From Ganoderma boninense (Eukaryota > Basidiomycota > Agaricomycetes > Polyporales > Polyporaceae), in contig CM035315.1 in NCBI GenBank assembly GCA_002900995.3, forward strand, positions 1,953,826-2,017,825: a stretch of 64,000 bases of DNA, in the 5' to 3' direction. The notes below the pieces were generated by a model that had not been told where the DNA came from, made no database searches, and saw only the letters and a program-made list of their open reading frames with translations. This document shows positions 46,502 to 57,925 of this stretch, one piece after another; the stretch's first letter is position 1, and each line of letters opens with the position of its first letter. Made by a program: the position numbers and the translations under genes.

Positions 46502-48726
46502 ATGCTGGCAGCGGGTCTGCTCGTCACTCTCGTTCTTTCTCCGCTTGTTTTGGGTCGCAACGTTCCGCGATACGAACTCCTCCCTCTACCTCCAGGCTTC
46601 TCAGTAAACGCAAGGACGCTGGTGCTTGACGACCACACCCTTCACTTGACCATCGGTTTCCCGTCGAACAACGCGGATACTCTGCACGCAACATTGCTAG
46701 ACATCAGTGACCCCTCGAGTCCGAACTATGGACAGCATCTCTCCAAAGATGAGGTAATTGCATCCGTTTAAGCCCCCGTGGCGCTTAATCGAGTTAACAA
46801 CCCGGTATTAGGTAGCCCGACTGGCTTCCCCGAGGTTAGGCAGCGTCAAAGCCATCACCGATTGGCTCGGGGAACATGGCCTCTCGGTGGAGTCGCGCTC
46901 GTACTCGGGCGAGACGCTGACCTTCCGCGTCCCTGCGGCGCGCGCAAACGCCCTCCTCGCCGCCAACTTCACCGCGTACACGCACGATACGACGAACACG
47001 ACCATGATCCGGACACTATCGTACTCCTTACCCGCCTACTTGCACGATCACGTTGCTTTCATCTACCCTACAACCCAGTAAGGTTTCCTCCGTTCGCGTC
47101 TCCGGCGGTCGTGCTGAACACGTGTAGATTCGACGCTCCGGTGCGTCTCGGGTCGGCATACGAGCTCCCATTACGACAGCGAGCTCGGAGGGCCGATAGT
47201 GCGTCGGCGGTGCCAGCCTCGTGCGCAAGCAGTATCGACCCCCGCTGTTTACAAGCGCTCTACGGCATTCCAACGACGCCGGCCACCTCTTCACACAACA
47301 GCTTATTCGTGAATGGCCTTGGAGGGGCGAGCGCAAACCCGAATGATTTGCAGGTCTGTCGGCATGCAATCTCAGGGTTGCGCTTATTAGGCTAACAATC
47401 TTGACGCTATAGACGTTTCTGGCGCAGTTCAGACCCGACATTAAGCACGGCTCGTATGCCTCTCTATCCGTCGCCGGAAGTCCGGACCCGGGAGTGCCGA
47501 GCGACGAAGGGGTAGGTCGTTTGCTGTACGAGACTGAAGGCTTGGCTCATTTCTTTGTCGCAGAACTGCGACACGCAATACACCGTGGGCCTGGCCACCA
47601 ATGTATCTGTGACGTATACCGTCGCTGGAAACAAGGCGTACGGCGTGACGTTCAGCGATCTGCTGAACACTGTGGAATACCTCCTCGCGCTGGAGCAGCC
47701 GCCTCTAGTCGTCACCACAAGTTACGTCTTTGACGAGCCGGACAACTACGAGTCCATTCAGATGGCTCTGTATGTCCTTCCTGTCGTCGCCTGCTCGTTG
47801 CAGCTAACAGGTTTCTGTTCAGAACGCTGTGTAACTACTACGCACAGCTGGGTCTCCGCGGAACGTCTGTCATCTTCGCGTCGGGAGACGGCGGAGCTGT
47901 CGGCGGCGTTTCGAACGAGAACAACGGCTGCCATCTGGCGCCCTTCGTGCCCTCGTTCCCATCCACTTGTCCGTTGTAAGTGTCTCGCAGGCCGTACCTC
48001 CTCCCGCCCATTGACCTCACCTCAAATCCACCATCCGTCCAGCGTCACGTCTGTCGGTTCAACGCACGGCATCAACCCCGAAGTTGCCGCCAAATTCTCG
48101 TCCGGCGGTTTCTCGCAAATCTTCTCCCGCCCGTCGTACCAGGACCGCGCGGTCAACGCCTTCCTGCAAAGACAGGGAAATGCGAACGCGGGCCAGTTCA
48201 ATGTCAGCGGGCGCGCCTACCCCGACGTGGCCACCCAAGGCGCGAACTTCAGCATCCACTCTGGGGGCCAGAGCTACGGCTTCACAGGGACGAGCGCATC
48301 GAGCCCGACGTTCGCGAGCGTCGTTGCGCTGATTAACGATCGCTTGCTCGTCGCGGGGAGGAGCCCGCTCGGCTTTCTGAACCCCCTCCTGTACTCGAAT
48401 GCCACCGCCGCGTTCAACGACATTACTTCCGGAGATAATCGTGACCCTGTGTGCGGGGCGGGATTTAGTGCAGAGGTCGGGTGGGACGCGGTATGTATTC
48501 CTCGCGTGTACTGTGCGGCACGCCCTCACTGATATCTGTGCACTCAAACCTCTAGGTCACTGGGTTGGGGACTCCGGATTTCAATAAACTGCTTGATGTC
48601 GTCACTGGTCGCGCGGTAAACGAACACCTTCAAAGTAATATGGCACATGGACTATGGATTCCTGGACCAATATACACGTTTATCTGGACGTTCGCGGCAG
48701 GCCTATCGCTTAGAAGCCTCATGTAA
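46502..48726 (+). CDS. secreted sedolisin (tripeptidyl-peptidase-like, S53), copy 1
   Basis: Eight exons in phase: 46502-46753, 46812-47077, 47128-47353, 47413-47511, 47564-47769, 47823-47975, 48043-48490 and 48556-48726, giving 606 residues. The start MLAAGLLVTLVLSPLVLG is a signal peptide aligned with MVAAGLL in copies 2 and 3. A pro-S53 domain follows (SPNYGQHLSKDEV, AFIYPTTQ). Catalytic Glu and Asp sit four apart in DEGNCDTQYTVG, split by an intron; the nucleophile Ser is in GTSASSPTF, and the calcium-site region is near the end (FNDITSGDN, VTGLGTPDF). Unlike copies 2 and 3 the C-terminus ends in a hydrophobic stretch (IYTFIWTFAAGLSL). An extracellular acid peptidase removing N-terminal tripeptides, or acting as an endopeptidase, is expected. 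Confidence 0.93.
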
Positions 48727-49641
48727 TAGTAATATCGCATTGTAGCTCTGTATCGCAAGGCCACTAAGTAGGTCCTTCATAATGTATTATTACGCATCGC
48801 GATGATACACGTTTATTCCGGTGACAATAGAATGTACTTATAATGAGACGACATGCTTGCAACGATTGCTTTCTCTTCACATTCAGACCGAATGCCTTTC
48901 AAGCTATCATCGTGTTAGATGTGCGAATTGGCTGGCCCTGGCAGGGTTCTGTTATACCCGCGCAACTCGTCTCGTAGGGTAAGTAAGGAGGGATGAGATT
49001 CTGGGAGCCAGGACGGCTGCTTTTATGTCAACACTCAATTCATCAGTGTCCTGCCCTGTCCTGTTCCAACTTTACTGCATATATGTCAGTAACTCTTACC
49101 GCTTCCCAGACCATTCTCTCCCCCGGACTAACAGCCCGCTGGAGATTCAATGCGTCTACTCTATAAGTAGCTGCGAATAAGCTAGCGTTGAAGGGACGTT
49201 TCATGTTGTGGCAGGTGTTGGCCAGCGATCCAATCGTATACTAAACGAATCGAAACGAGGCAAGTAGAGGTGGTCGGTCAGAAGATATTCTTCACACCAA
49301 CTCCATCTGCATACCTACTCAACCGGAAGCAATAATCAGGATGGGCTCAAGCCATCCCAACGCCTCAGGCTCATGGATGCAGAGTACCATGACGACGGAG
49401 TCGTCGTGCAAACTACGACCTGTGCTCGGCACAGGCAAGTTGGCAATTCCATTGACCGCCTGCTTATGTTGGTTCTTCTTCCACCAATCACACCAAAGCT
49501 TTTTGTAAAAACGTGGAATGTTCCGCGTGGTATCCTTGTTTCTTTATTTGCACTTCTCACTGTACACTACCGAAATCAAGAAAGACGAAGCATCGAAGTC
49601 AACCCCTGCTTCCCAGCCTCTCCAGATCCAGCGAGCCGCGC
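48727..49641. other. convergent intergenic between sedolisins 1 and 2
   Basis: This is the AT-rich 3' flank of both genes. No coding or RNA feature is recognised. Confidence 0.5.
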
Positions 49642-51832
49642 CTAATTGCGGTGATGTCTGTGCTTGCCGGTCTTGGTTGTTGCTGCTGTGGTGGTCGTCG
49701 CAGCCGCAGTGGCTGTTGCAGCGTCGTCGGTCGTCGCAGACCCGGTCACGACCGCGAGGAGCTTCGTGAAATCAGGCGTACCGAGGCCAGTGACGGGGTC
49801 CCAGCCCTCGGCGGCGGGGAAGCCTTGCGTGCCGCAGCCGGGGTTGCTGCCCGAGGTGATGTCGTTGAGCGCGGCGGCGCCGGTCGAGTACAACATGGGG
49901 TTGAGGAAGCCGAGCGGGGACTTGCCCTGGTTGAGGAGCTCGTCGTTGAGGAGCGCGACAACAGCGGCGAACGTGGGCGACGATGCAGACGTGCCGGATA
50001 CGCCCTGGCCCTGGCCGGCGATGTCGACGATGAAGTTGACGCCCTGTGCGGAGACGTCGGGGTATGCGCGGCCCTTGGTGTTGAAGAGGCCTTTGTTCGT
50101 GTTGCCGAGCGTGTTGAGGTAGGTCGCGACGGCGTCCTTCTGGTAGTCGGGCTGCGCGAAGATGTTGGAGAAGCCGCCGGCGGAGAAGTCTGCGGCTTTC
50201 TCGTTGATGCCCTGCGTGCTACCGACAGAGGTCAAGCTGATAAAGAGGGAACTATCAGTAATTGAAGCGAAGAGGGATTGATTCATGGGATGCAAAGCTT
50301 ACAAAGGGCAGCCGGAGGGGAAGGTGGGCACGAAGGCCTTGCCATTGCACGCATTGCTTGACTGGGAACCGGAGACACCGCCATCACCAGATGCGAACAG
50401 GATGGAGGTTCCGCGGGCCCCAAGCTGACCGTAGGCCGTGCACAGTTGGCTGTGATTGGCGTCAGGACATGCGGCCATGACACATCAGCGATGTATGTGT
50501 TGATCACGTACCTCGCAACATCGGTCTCGCTCTCGAAGCCGTTTTCGTTGAACCCGAACGAGGTAGTGAGGACGAGGGGAGGGTTGTCCTGCTTGAGGAG
50601 GAAGTTGATGATATCGAGGAAACCGCCCAGGTCGCCGTCCTGGTTGTTGTTCCCAACGGAAACGAAGGTCGTGGGAACGTTGGTAGCAACGCCGACAGTG
50701 TACTGGATGTCCAGCGTCTGATATCACAGGTTAGTATGGATTCGAACGTTAATGTGAAACAGAAATATCCAACTCACAGCTTCCACAGTCCCCTGAGACT
50801 TCGTGTTGGTGATCCCACCATCGATGCCGACGATATCGAACGTCCCCGCAGCTGCATTTGCATCAGGACGCAGAACGGACACAAATTCCTGGTGGAGGCC
50901 CGTGTACAAGCGTAAGCAAGATTTGACATATTACTAGACGAGCAAAAGACCTACGGAGAGATCATCCTTGTTCGGAATCTCGTCGATGAAGCCGCTGACT
51001 CCGAGGCTGTTCCCAGATGCGGACGCAGCAGTTGTTGGAATGTTGTACAGCTCCTGCAGGCACGTAGGGGTGATCTGCGTGTTGCACGACGAATCGACCG
51101 CGGCGCGCTTCGAACGGGTCCGCTTTCCAATCCGGGGGAGGTCGACAACCTTGAAAATAGGGGCCGTTCCTCTGCACGGGTTCAATAAATCTAGGCTAAC
51201 GTTCAGAAGAACACAAGGGTCGAATGGTCTAGAAAAACACACTGGGTTGTAGGGTAGATGAACGCCACGTGGTCCTTTACCGTCTCCGGGAGCGCGTACG
51301 TGAGCGTGCGGAGGCGGGTCTGGTTCGTGGTGTCGTGCGTGTACTCGTTGAAGTCGGCACTCAGCAGCGTGTTCGCCTGGCTGACAGGAACTTGAATCTT
51401 GAGCATGTCTCCAGAGGGCGAGACAGTCTCAGCCGTGATGTTGTTCTTGCCCAACCATGCTTGGACCTTCTCCACACTCTCTGCTGCAGGGGCGACCATA
51501 GCCTCGACCTGACAGAACATAGATTCTCAGAGCTCTGTACGCATATCAATATCATCAACTGAGGCACGTACCTCAGCCTTGGTCAGGTGGTGGCCATAGT
51601 TCTCGCTAGTGGGGTTGCTGACATCGTAGAGAGCCTTCTCGAGGCCAGTGGCGTTGTTCTGAACGAGAGCGATACGGAGGGTCAAGGTGCGTTCCTGGTT
51701 CGCCTTCTGGGCGTAGGAGAAGCCATGTGGGACCGAGACTGAGCGGACGACATGGCGACGCTCTTGAAGGGAAGGGGCGGCAAGCGCCAGAGAGAAAAGA
51801 GAGGAGAGAACGAGCAGGCCGGCTGCAACCAT
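49642..51832 (-). CDS. secreted sedolisin (S53), copy 2
   Basis: Seven exons in phase: 51832-51572, 51508-51243, 51171-50955, 50888-50778, 50717-50512, 50449-50303 and 50236-49642, giving 600 residues. Signal peptide MVAAGLLVLSSLFSLALA; prodomain ends with a basic cleavage-like GKRTRSKRA. Catalytic residues: Glu and Asp in TVEATLDIQYTVG, Ser in GTSASSPTFA. Calcium-site segment LNDITSGSNPGCG and VTGLGTPDF are in one uninterrupted exon, so the last intron present in copy 1 is absent here. The C-terminus is a short Ala/Thr-rich tail ending KTGKHRHHRN. The first 76 bp upstream is followed by a MITE that may contribute to its promoter. Confidence 0.94.
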
Positions 51833-51909
51833 TTCGATATGTCAGTGAATGAAAGTGGGGAAACGAAGGGACCGCGGACGACCTCTAGGGGCGGAAGGTG
51901 AATGTCTTA

Positions 51910-52291
51910 CAGTGCCTTGCATAATTGCGTGAACGCGCCGAAAAATCCCCCGCTGGCGCTTATACTTCGCCTACCAAATACGGATGGATCACGGTCACAT
52001 GCAACGCCAACGCGTGCCCCGCCGCCTGTGCACCTCTACAGGTTTTAACGACTGTTCCCCTGTCCCCCACCCTTGTCTACTTCCTGGAGGGCTCAGTGGC
52101 TCTCAACGGGTCTCCTAGTTTATTATTTGGGCCTCAGCTGCTTCGGGAGGCACCCATGCCATCCGGGGGACATGTCACATGAAGGTCACCAACTCGCTTC
52201 TGAAGCTTCCCAGGCGTCCTGATTTGGTAGGCGAACATATAAGCGCCTGCGGGAATTTTTCGGCGCGTTCACGCAATTATGCAAGGCACTG
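51910..52291. mobile_element. Tc1/mariner-type MITE, 382 bp
   Basis: Terminal inverted repeats of 70 bp (51910-51979 and 52222-52291) are identical for the first 37 bp, starting CAGTGCCTTGCATAATTG, and differ by a few substitutions and indels further in. A TA dinucleotide flanks both ends (51908-51909 and 52292-52293), the target duplication made by Tc1/mariner transposases, whose elements commonly begin CAGT. The 240-bp interior has no transposase frame, so this is a non-autonomous element. It lies 76 bp upstream of the sedolisin 2 start codon, and its proximal arm contains a TATAAG sequence on the minus strand (about 51959-51964). Confidence 0.85.
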
Positions 52292-52293
52292 TA

Positions 52294-53559
52294 CTTGCGG
52301 CCGGGGAGATATTTAAGTGGGGCGCAGGGCGCAAGGCCCAACGGTTGTCGCGACTTCGAGGACCAGATGATCTCGGAAAGCGTTAAGCTGTCGCTCGTTG
52401 CGGCGCGCTTCCATCAAAACCGGCTTGAGGTTTGTTGTACGCCGGCCTTGGCAAAACGTTCGGCGCCCTTCGGCAATGCATTTCGCCTTGAAATGGCACC
52501 GTGGCGCGAACGCTTTATGGCGGTGAAAGACGAAGGTGCCGTAAAAGAGAAAAGGAATGACATGCAGCTTGCAATGCGATCCACGGCTTTGATTCACGGA
52601 CGATAAGTCTGTTTTATGAACGGAAGTGAGGTAGGATGAGCCTTTTGGGCGGAGGCTAGTTGCGGATGTGTGGGAAAGGGTTTCGGAGCGCCAGAGATTG
52701 GGAGAGCTTGGTATCCATCCGATCATCGTGAATCCATGAGCTGGCCAGGTCGAACTGCGCCTCGACGATGGTCTCCAGGTTGCAAGCTGACATACGCCGT
52801 AAGCGTTCTTTAGAATCTGAGCTGCAAGTGAAACCAACTCGACATGCCTGACATGGGCGCACCTGCCATTCACGGGAGTTCGAGGAGAAACAGCTACCCG
52901 TGCGATAGTTTGTCTTCAGAGGTCCCTGTGGCAATCATCCGCATGTCCTTCACTTAAGGTTTTAAGCCACGTCCTTTTGCATGCGTGAGAGGCATTGAAC
53001 GTCGCTGGTCGAAGAAGACACGAGGCGCTTGCAAGACAGACTGAGATTCACGGCAGCCGACAATGCAACGCGCCTGTGAATCTTACCACGGCATCCGAGA
53101 AAGAAGCGAGATTATATGGCGGCCGGACGCAATGAACCACAAGCAACCACCTGGATGCCACCGTCGGCAAATGATCTCACCGAAAGAGGCATCAGCGGCG
53201 CCATTCATATTTCTTCAGCGAATGAATGCTCACCTCGAAGCGCAATATAAAACGTAAATGATGCTGACACGGTCGCTGACGTGACGCCAGCAATTAAGCT
53301 GGAACACCGCTGCCAGTGCTCGGAGGGGAAGCCAGGCTGAGCGAGTAACAGGCAGCCCCACGGAGGGGTGCGAGGGAGAAGGTCACCGTTGTTATTTTCC
53401 AGTCCGCTACTCAACAATGTGGTCTATAATACAGCATGCCGCTCGTCCAAAAACCGAGTCCGAATCGCGAATAAGTAGCCATCAAATCAGCAATAGTGAG
53501 GCGTCGAGCCTCTGCTGGTCATTGCGACACATCTCCGTGTCGTCCTTCCTGCCCTCCTA
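52294..53559. other. intergenic between MITE and sedolisin 3
   Basis: Open frames (for example minus 52313-52873) overlap the element edge and show no domain. No gene, RNA or further repeat can be supported. Confidence 0.45.
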
Positions 53560-56019
53560 CTAGTTTTCGTCCTCCATGTCCGACTCCTGCGACTGCTGCT
53601 GCTGGTTGGCGGTGGCGGTGGCAGTGGCCTTGTGGTGCTTGTGCTTGTGCTTCTTGCCAGTGCTCGAGGCGGTGGCAGTAGCAGCGACGGAGACGTCAGT
53701 CCCAGTGGCGGCCTCCGAGTCAGTGGCGGTCGCGACCGAGGTATCAGTGGCGGTGGCAGCGGACGAGTCGGTCGCGGTCGCGGTGTCGGTGGAACCAGCG
53801 TCGCTGTCAGTGGCGGTCGCGGTGCTGTTCGACGCGTTGCCGAAGAGGACGAGTTGTCGCCGGCGTCGCTGCTGGTCACGAGAGCGAGGAGCTTGGTGAA
53901 GTCGGGCGTGCCGAGACCAGTGACCTGTTTTAACGTCAAGCCCGTCAGAAACGCTGAAGACAGAGGAACTCGAAACTAGCGTGACGTACCGCGTCCCAAC
54001 CAGCGACGGCAGGGAAGCCCTGAGTTCCGCAGCCGGGGTTGCTGCCAGAGGTGATGTCGTTGAGCGCGGCCGCGCCCTTCGAGTAGAGGAGCGGATTCAG
54101 GAAGCCGAGCGAAGACTGGCCGTTGTTCAAGCGCGCGTCGTTGAGGAGGGACACGACAGAGGCGAACGTGGGCGATGACGCGGACGTGCCATCGACACCC
54201 TGGAACTGGCCCCCAACGTTGATCGCGAACTGCACGCCCTGCGTCGCGACGTCCGGGAACGCGCGGCCTGAGGCGTTGAACAGACCCTTGTTGGTGTTGC
54301 CGAGCGTCTTGAGGTAGCCCGCGACGGCGTCCTTCTGGTAATCGGGCTGCGCGAAGATGTTCGAGAACCCGCCGGAGGTGAAGGCTGCCGCAGTCTCCGG
54401 GCTGACGCCCTGGGTGCTGCCCACGGAGGTCAAGCTGCGGTGTGACGGACATGTGAGTGTCTCATGGAGGCAGCACAGTATGATGCAAGCGCAACGTACA
54501 AGGGGCAGCCGGAGGGGAAGGTGGGCGAGAACGCCTTGCCGTCGCAGGCGTTGTTCGCCTGGGGACCTGAGACACCACCATCGCCAGACGCGAAGAGCAC
54601 GGACGTGCCACGCGCACCGAGCTGCGCGTACGCGTTGCAGAGAGTCCTGCACAAGGGCACCGCAGTCAGCTCCAATGCCAACTCCACCGCGAAGAGGTCA
54701 CTCACTGAGCGAGATCAGGAGCTTGCTCGGCAAATGGAGCCTCATCGAAACCGAACGAAGTCGTCAGCACGAGGGGAGGCTTGTCCTCCTTGAGGAGCGA
54801 GTTGATGATGTCGAGGAAGCCTCCAAGGTCGCCGTCCTGGTTCTGGTTTCCAACAGAGATGAACGTGGTCGGGACGTTCGTCGCCACGCCGACGGTGTAC
54901 TGGATGTCGAGGCTCTGCAGCGTCGCAATAAAAATAGAAGTAATCAGCGATTGTTCCTGTGCGATGCGCGGGCGCGCTTACCGCCTCGGTGGTGCCCTGG
55001 CCGTTGTCGGAGCCGCCGTCGAGGTCCTGGACGCTGAAGGTGCCGTTCTTGATGTCGGGGCGGACCTTTGCGAGGAACGTCTGTGGATTGCGAAACAGAT
55101 GCATAAGCGACCTAATACCGCAGGATCATCACGATGTCACTCGGACCTTCAGGTCATCAGGGTTGGCGACCTCGCCACCGAAGCCACTCACACCGAGGCT
55201 GTTGCCCTGCGCGCTCGCGGGCGTGGCAGGGATGTTGTACAGGGCCTGCAAGCACGCGGGCGTAATGACCTGCGCGCACTGCGAGGGGACGTCGGCGCGC
55301 GCTTCGAGCGGGTGCGCTTGGAGAGCGTCGGCGCGCCGATCGCCTTGAACTCGACGCGGCTCTTCGAGGGCGGGATGAACTGCGTCGTGGGGTACACGAA
55401 CGCGACGTGGTCGTGGACCGCGTCGGGGAGCGAGTACGCGAGCGTGCGGGCCATGGTCGTGTTGGACGCCTCGTGGACGTACGTCGCGAAGTTGGCGTTC
55501 AGGAGCGCGTTCGCCTTCGCGGCGGGCACCTGGATCGTGACCATGTCGCCCGACGCGGACGTCGACTCGGGGGTGATGCCGTTCTTGGAGAGCCACGCGC
55601 TCACTGCCTGCGAGCTCGCGGACGAGGGTGCAACGAGCTGCTCGACCTGTCAACATAGGATGCACAGCATTCAGGTGTCAGAACAGAGACGCGCTGCAGT
55701 CGCTCGATCACGATCGAGGACAAATGGAGGGGACAATACCTCGTCCTTTGACAGATGGTGACCGTAGTTTTCGGACGCCGGGTCGCTGACATCGAGGAGG
55801 GCGGCGTGGAGGCCGGACGCGTTCTGCTGAGGGTAGCGCGATCGTCAGGCGGAGCATGCCAGGAGGAACGAGGGGGGAGCCGCCGTGGCCATGGCTGTTA
55901 AAGCCAAGTGGCACGGCGCCGTGCTGGTCGCGGAGGACAAAACGAGAGTGTGTCGCACTGGGCCGGCCCAGCGCGAGAGGAACGAGGGCCGAAAGAGCGA
56001 GCAGACCTGCTGCAACCAT
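53560..56019 (-). CDS. secreted sedolisin (S53), copy 3, with frame breaks
   Basis: The signal peptide MVAAGLLALSALVPLALG, prodomain (AFVYPTTQ), catalytic TEAVSLDIQ-type region near 54915, NYGHH-like motif, catalytic Ser in GTSASSPTFA (about 54170) and calcium-site LNDITSGSNPGCG are all present, with introns at the positions used in copy 1, including the last one before VTGLGTPDF. Three places need a one-base frame change: near 55830 (in QQNASGLHAALLD), near 55295 (after KRTRSKRA) and near 53840, after which a Thr/Ala-rich tail reads TATATD repeats and KKHKHKHHK and ends QESDMEDEN at 53560. Without the last correction the frame stops at 53487. It may be a young pseudogene or carry assembly errors; the domain content is otherwise complete. 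Confidence 0.78.
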
Positions 56020-57601
56020 GTTGATAGAGTAGGAAGGGAGAGGACTAGAAAAAAAGAAGAAACAACGGTGACCTGCAGGGGAAAAGGCAAGTGGGTCAGT
56101 GTGCTCGAGCTGCCATTATAAAGAGGCCCTTCGAGGGCGCTCCGAAGCGCGATATTATTTGTCCTCGAGACCCGACCGTTCCATCTGCAGTGCAACCTGG
56201 TTGTCAAGCCCTGCAAACAGAGCTGTCAGAGGCCTGTCCATCCCGGTGGATTCCGCCAATGCAAGCGTCCATCAAGCCTGCATTTTAAGCTATTTTTGGA
56301 CTGACTGGCGGGGAGGATTGGAGAATCACGCTGGTTACGAGGGAGGGGCTCCACAACATTGATGTCAACGGTGATTTAACGCCGGAAAGGGCGACCAAAG
56401 AGACGATGCAAACTCCTGCCGAAGTCGAACTTATTACTCAGTTTTCAGTTGAACTTACCACAGAAAGAAGCAATGACGGTGGCCTCTGTGGGAAGTCCTC
56501 AGTACATACACTGTGTCGACATCACGCTCCTTTGCATTTCAAACTGAATGATCGTATCAGGTGCACCTTCGAAGTTCGATGGAAGCAGGTAAGTGCACGC
56601 CTATAATGTGGAGCTGAAAGGGCCGACATACCCGCGGTACCGCATGCTGGATCGATGTATACTCGTTCTCTGTTACCATGCAAACATCGGTAATACTTGT
56701 GCAACAGCACCGCCTGGCTCCCAGCGTTATTTTTGCTTCCATTGTACATGCATCTATTGGAAGCAAATAGCGTGGAAAGTAGAAAGAGGATATCGAAGGC
56801 TGATTGGAACTCAAACCTGGGTCGCTGCCTTCGGGTCATGGCTTTCTCCGGCGAAATAGGCTGACCCTTGAGCTCGGGGCACGATGCCATGGCCATGCAA
56901 GCCAGTAGAAATACTTACACCAAGTTCTATGAACCATCAGCGGTCAATGATCTGTCGTTCTGCCGGCCTTGACCTACTATATGCGCTGCATGGAGGCTGT
57001 ACCTAGCGACACTTGATCGTCAGCGCGAAGATTGTCAGGATGCAATATAGGTCCAGGTGCGGGACGAGCCACTCACGACAGCCCACTGCTTCAGATCGCA
57101 TACGTTGGCTCGGTTTGTTGTCAACTTCGTGGTTCCTCGTTGGTCATTTTAGAGGCGGTGCGTAGATGGGAAGGAGAGCGCTCCAAACCGAGGACTGCCG
57201 CCGCTCGCTGTTCCTACCGTCTGTGATAAACCCGTCTCCGAAGGAAACCGCTCCTAGAGTAGTAGCAGGCAAGATGGACGGATTGCAGGTGAGAGACTGG
57301 TTGGTCTGGAATGTGCGTTGTGGACGACGATCGTTAGGTTCGTTCGCCAAGAGTTGCCAAGGCGAGGTTTGGAATTTGCAAAGTATTGCGTCGCTATGAT
57401 TGGGCAGGCCATTCTTGGGTCCGCATTCGGCAAATCCGGTGGCTACAAGTTCGTTTGTCCCACACTGTCCAGCAGCAACAAGGTGAACGTAGGCGAACAA
57501 GCCAAAGAAGCGCAAACGCCCCCAATCATGCATGCTGCTGGACAAACCAACGCTGGTCTCGCGAGGACAACGAGAGAGTCTGACGACAGATCAACTGGTC
57601 A
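56020..57601. other. intergenic between sedolisin 3 and tRNA-Cys
   Basis: A minus-strand TATA-like sequence TTTATAAT lies at about 56115-56122, roughly 100 bp upstream of the sedolisin 3 start. The remaining 1.4 kb shows no coding signal or clear repeat. Confidence 0.5.
56115..56122 (-). promoter_or_regulatory. TATA-like box of sedolisin 3
   Basis: The minus strand reads CTTTATAATGG about 100 bp upstream of the start codon at 56019. Position and sequence fit a fungal TATA element; there is no experimental support. Confidence 0.4.
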
Positions 57602-57673
57602 GGGCGTATAGCTCAGTGGTAGAGCATACGATTGCAGATCGTATGGTCCCGTGTTCGAACCACGGTAGGCCCT
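57602..57673 (+). tRNA. tRNA-Cys, anticodon GCA
   Basis: The cloverleaf folds cleanly: acceptor GGGCGTA with TAGGCCC (one G-G mismatch), D arm GCTC-AGTGGTA-GAGC, anticodon stem TACGA/TCGTA with loop TTGCAGA (anticodon GCA at 57634-57636), T arm CCGTG-TTCGAAC-CACGG. The discriminator is T at 57673, as required for cysteinyl-tRNA synthetase. There is no intron. A T-run at 57675-57680 is the RNA polymerase III terminator. Confidence 0.96.
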
Positions 57674-57674
57674 C

Positions 57675-57680
57675 TTTTTT
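57675..57680 (+). terminator. RNA polymerase III terminator
   Basis: A run of six T starts two bases after the discriminator of the tRNA-Cys gene. Confidence 0.85.
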
Positions 57681-57809
57681 GAAACGTCTGGTATGCCGAT
57701 CTTCAACCCATCCGATTACCACTCGCCTCATGCGTGGGCAATTGCGATGCAAATGCAAGCTAACAAATTTTCTTATGGTGACCACGGACTAAGCCTTGAA
57801 CTTACACAC

Positions 57810-57821
57810 TTAGGGTTAGGG
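57810..57821 (+). promoter_or_regulatory. telobox-like (TTAGGG)2
   Basis: Two perfect TTAGGG units lie 105 bp upstream of the F-box gene start codon and 136 bp downstream of the tRNA. Two units are far too few for a telomere remnant, so a telobox bound by a Myb/TRF-type factor is the more likely reading. It could equally be chance. Confidence 0.35.
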
Positions 57822-57925
57822 TCTGCACCGGTTTCCCATGCGCTGGCGTTTGTTTTCGGCCCCTGAATTTCTTGGCCCAGTACCACGACCTAACCACCTC
57901 CATCGCCGTCGAACAGTCGTTTAGG

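Noticed and set aside
52313..52873. 186-codon minus-strand frame
   Set aside because: It begins in unremarkable intergenic sequence and ends at the MITE edge; no domain or homologue is recognised.
49642..56019. Direct fusion of sedolisins 2 and 3 into one locus
   Set aside because: Each has its own signal peptide, prodomain and stop codon, separated by 1.7 kb containing a MITE.
57591..57785. Minus-strand 64-codon frame over the tRNA
   Set aside because: It is the antisense reading of a clean tRNA-Cys; such frames are common annotation artefacts.
57810..57821. Interstitial telomere from a chromosome fusion
   Set aside because: Only two TTAGGG units and normal genes on both sides; a telobox or chance is more likely.
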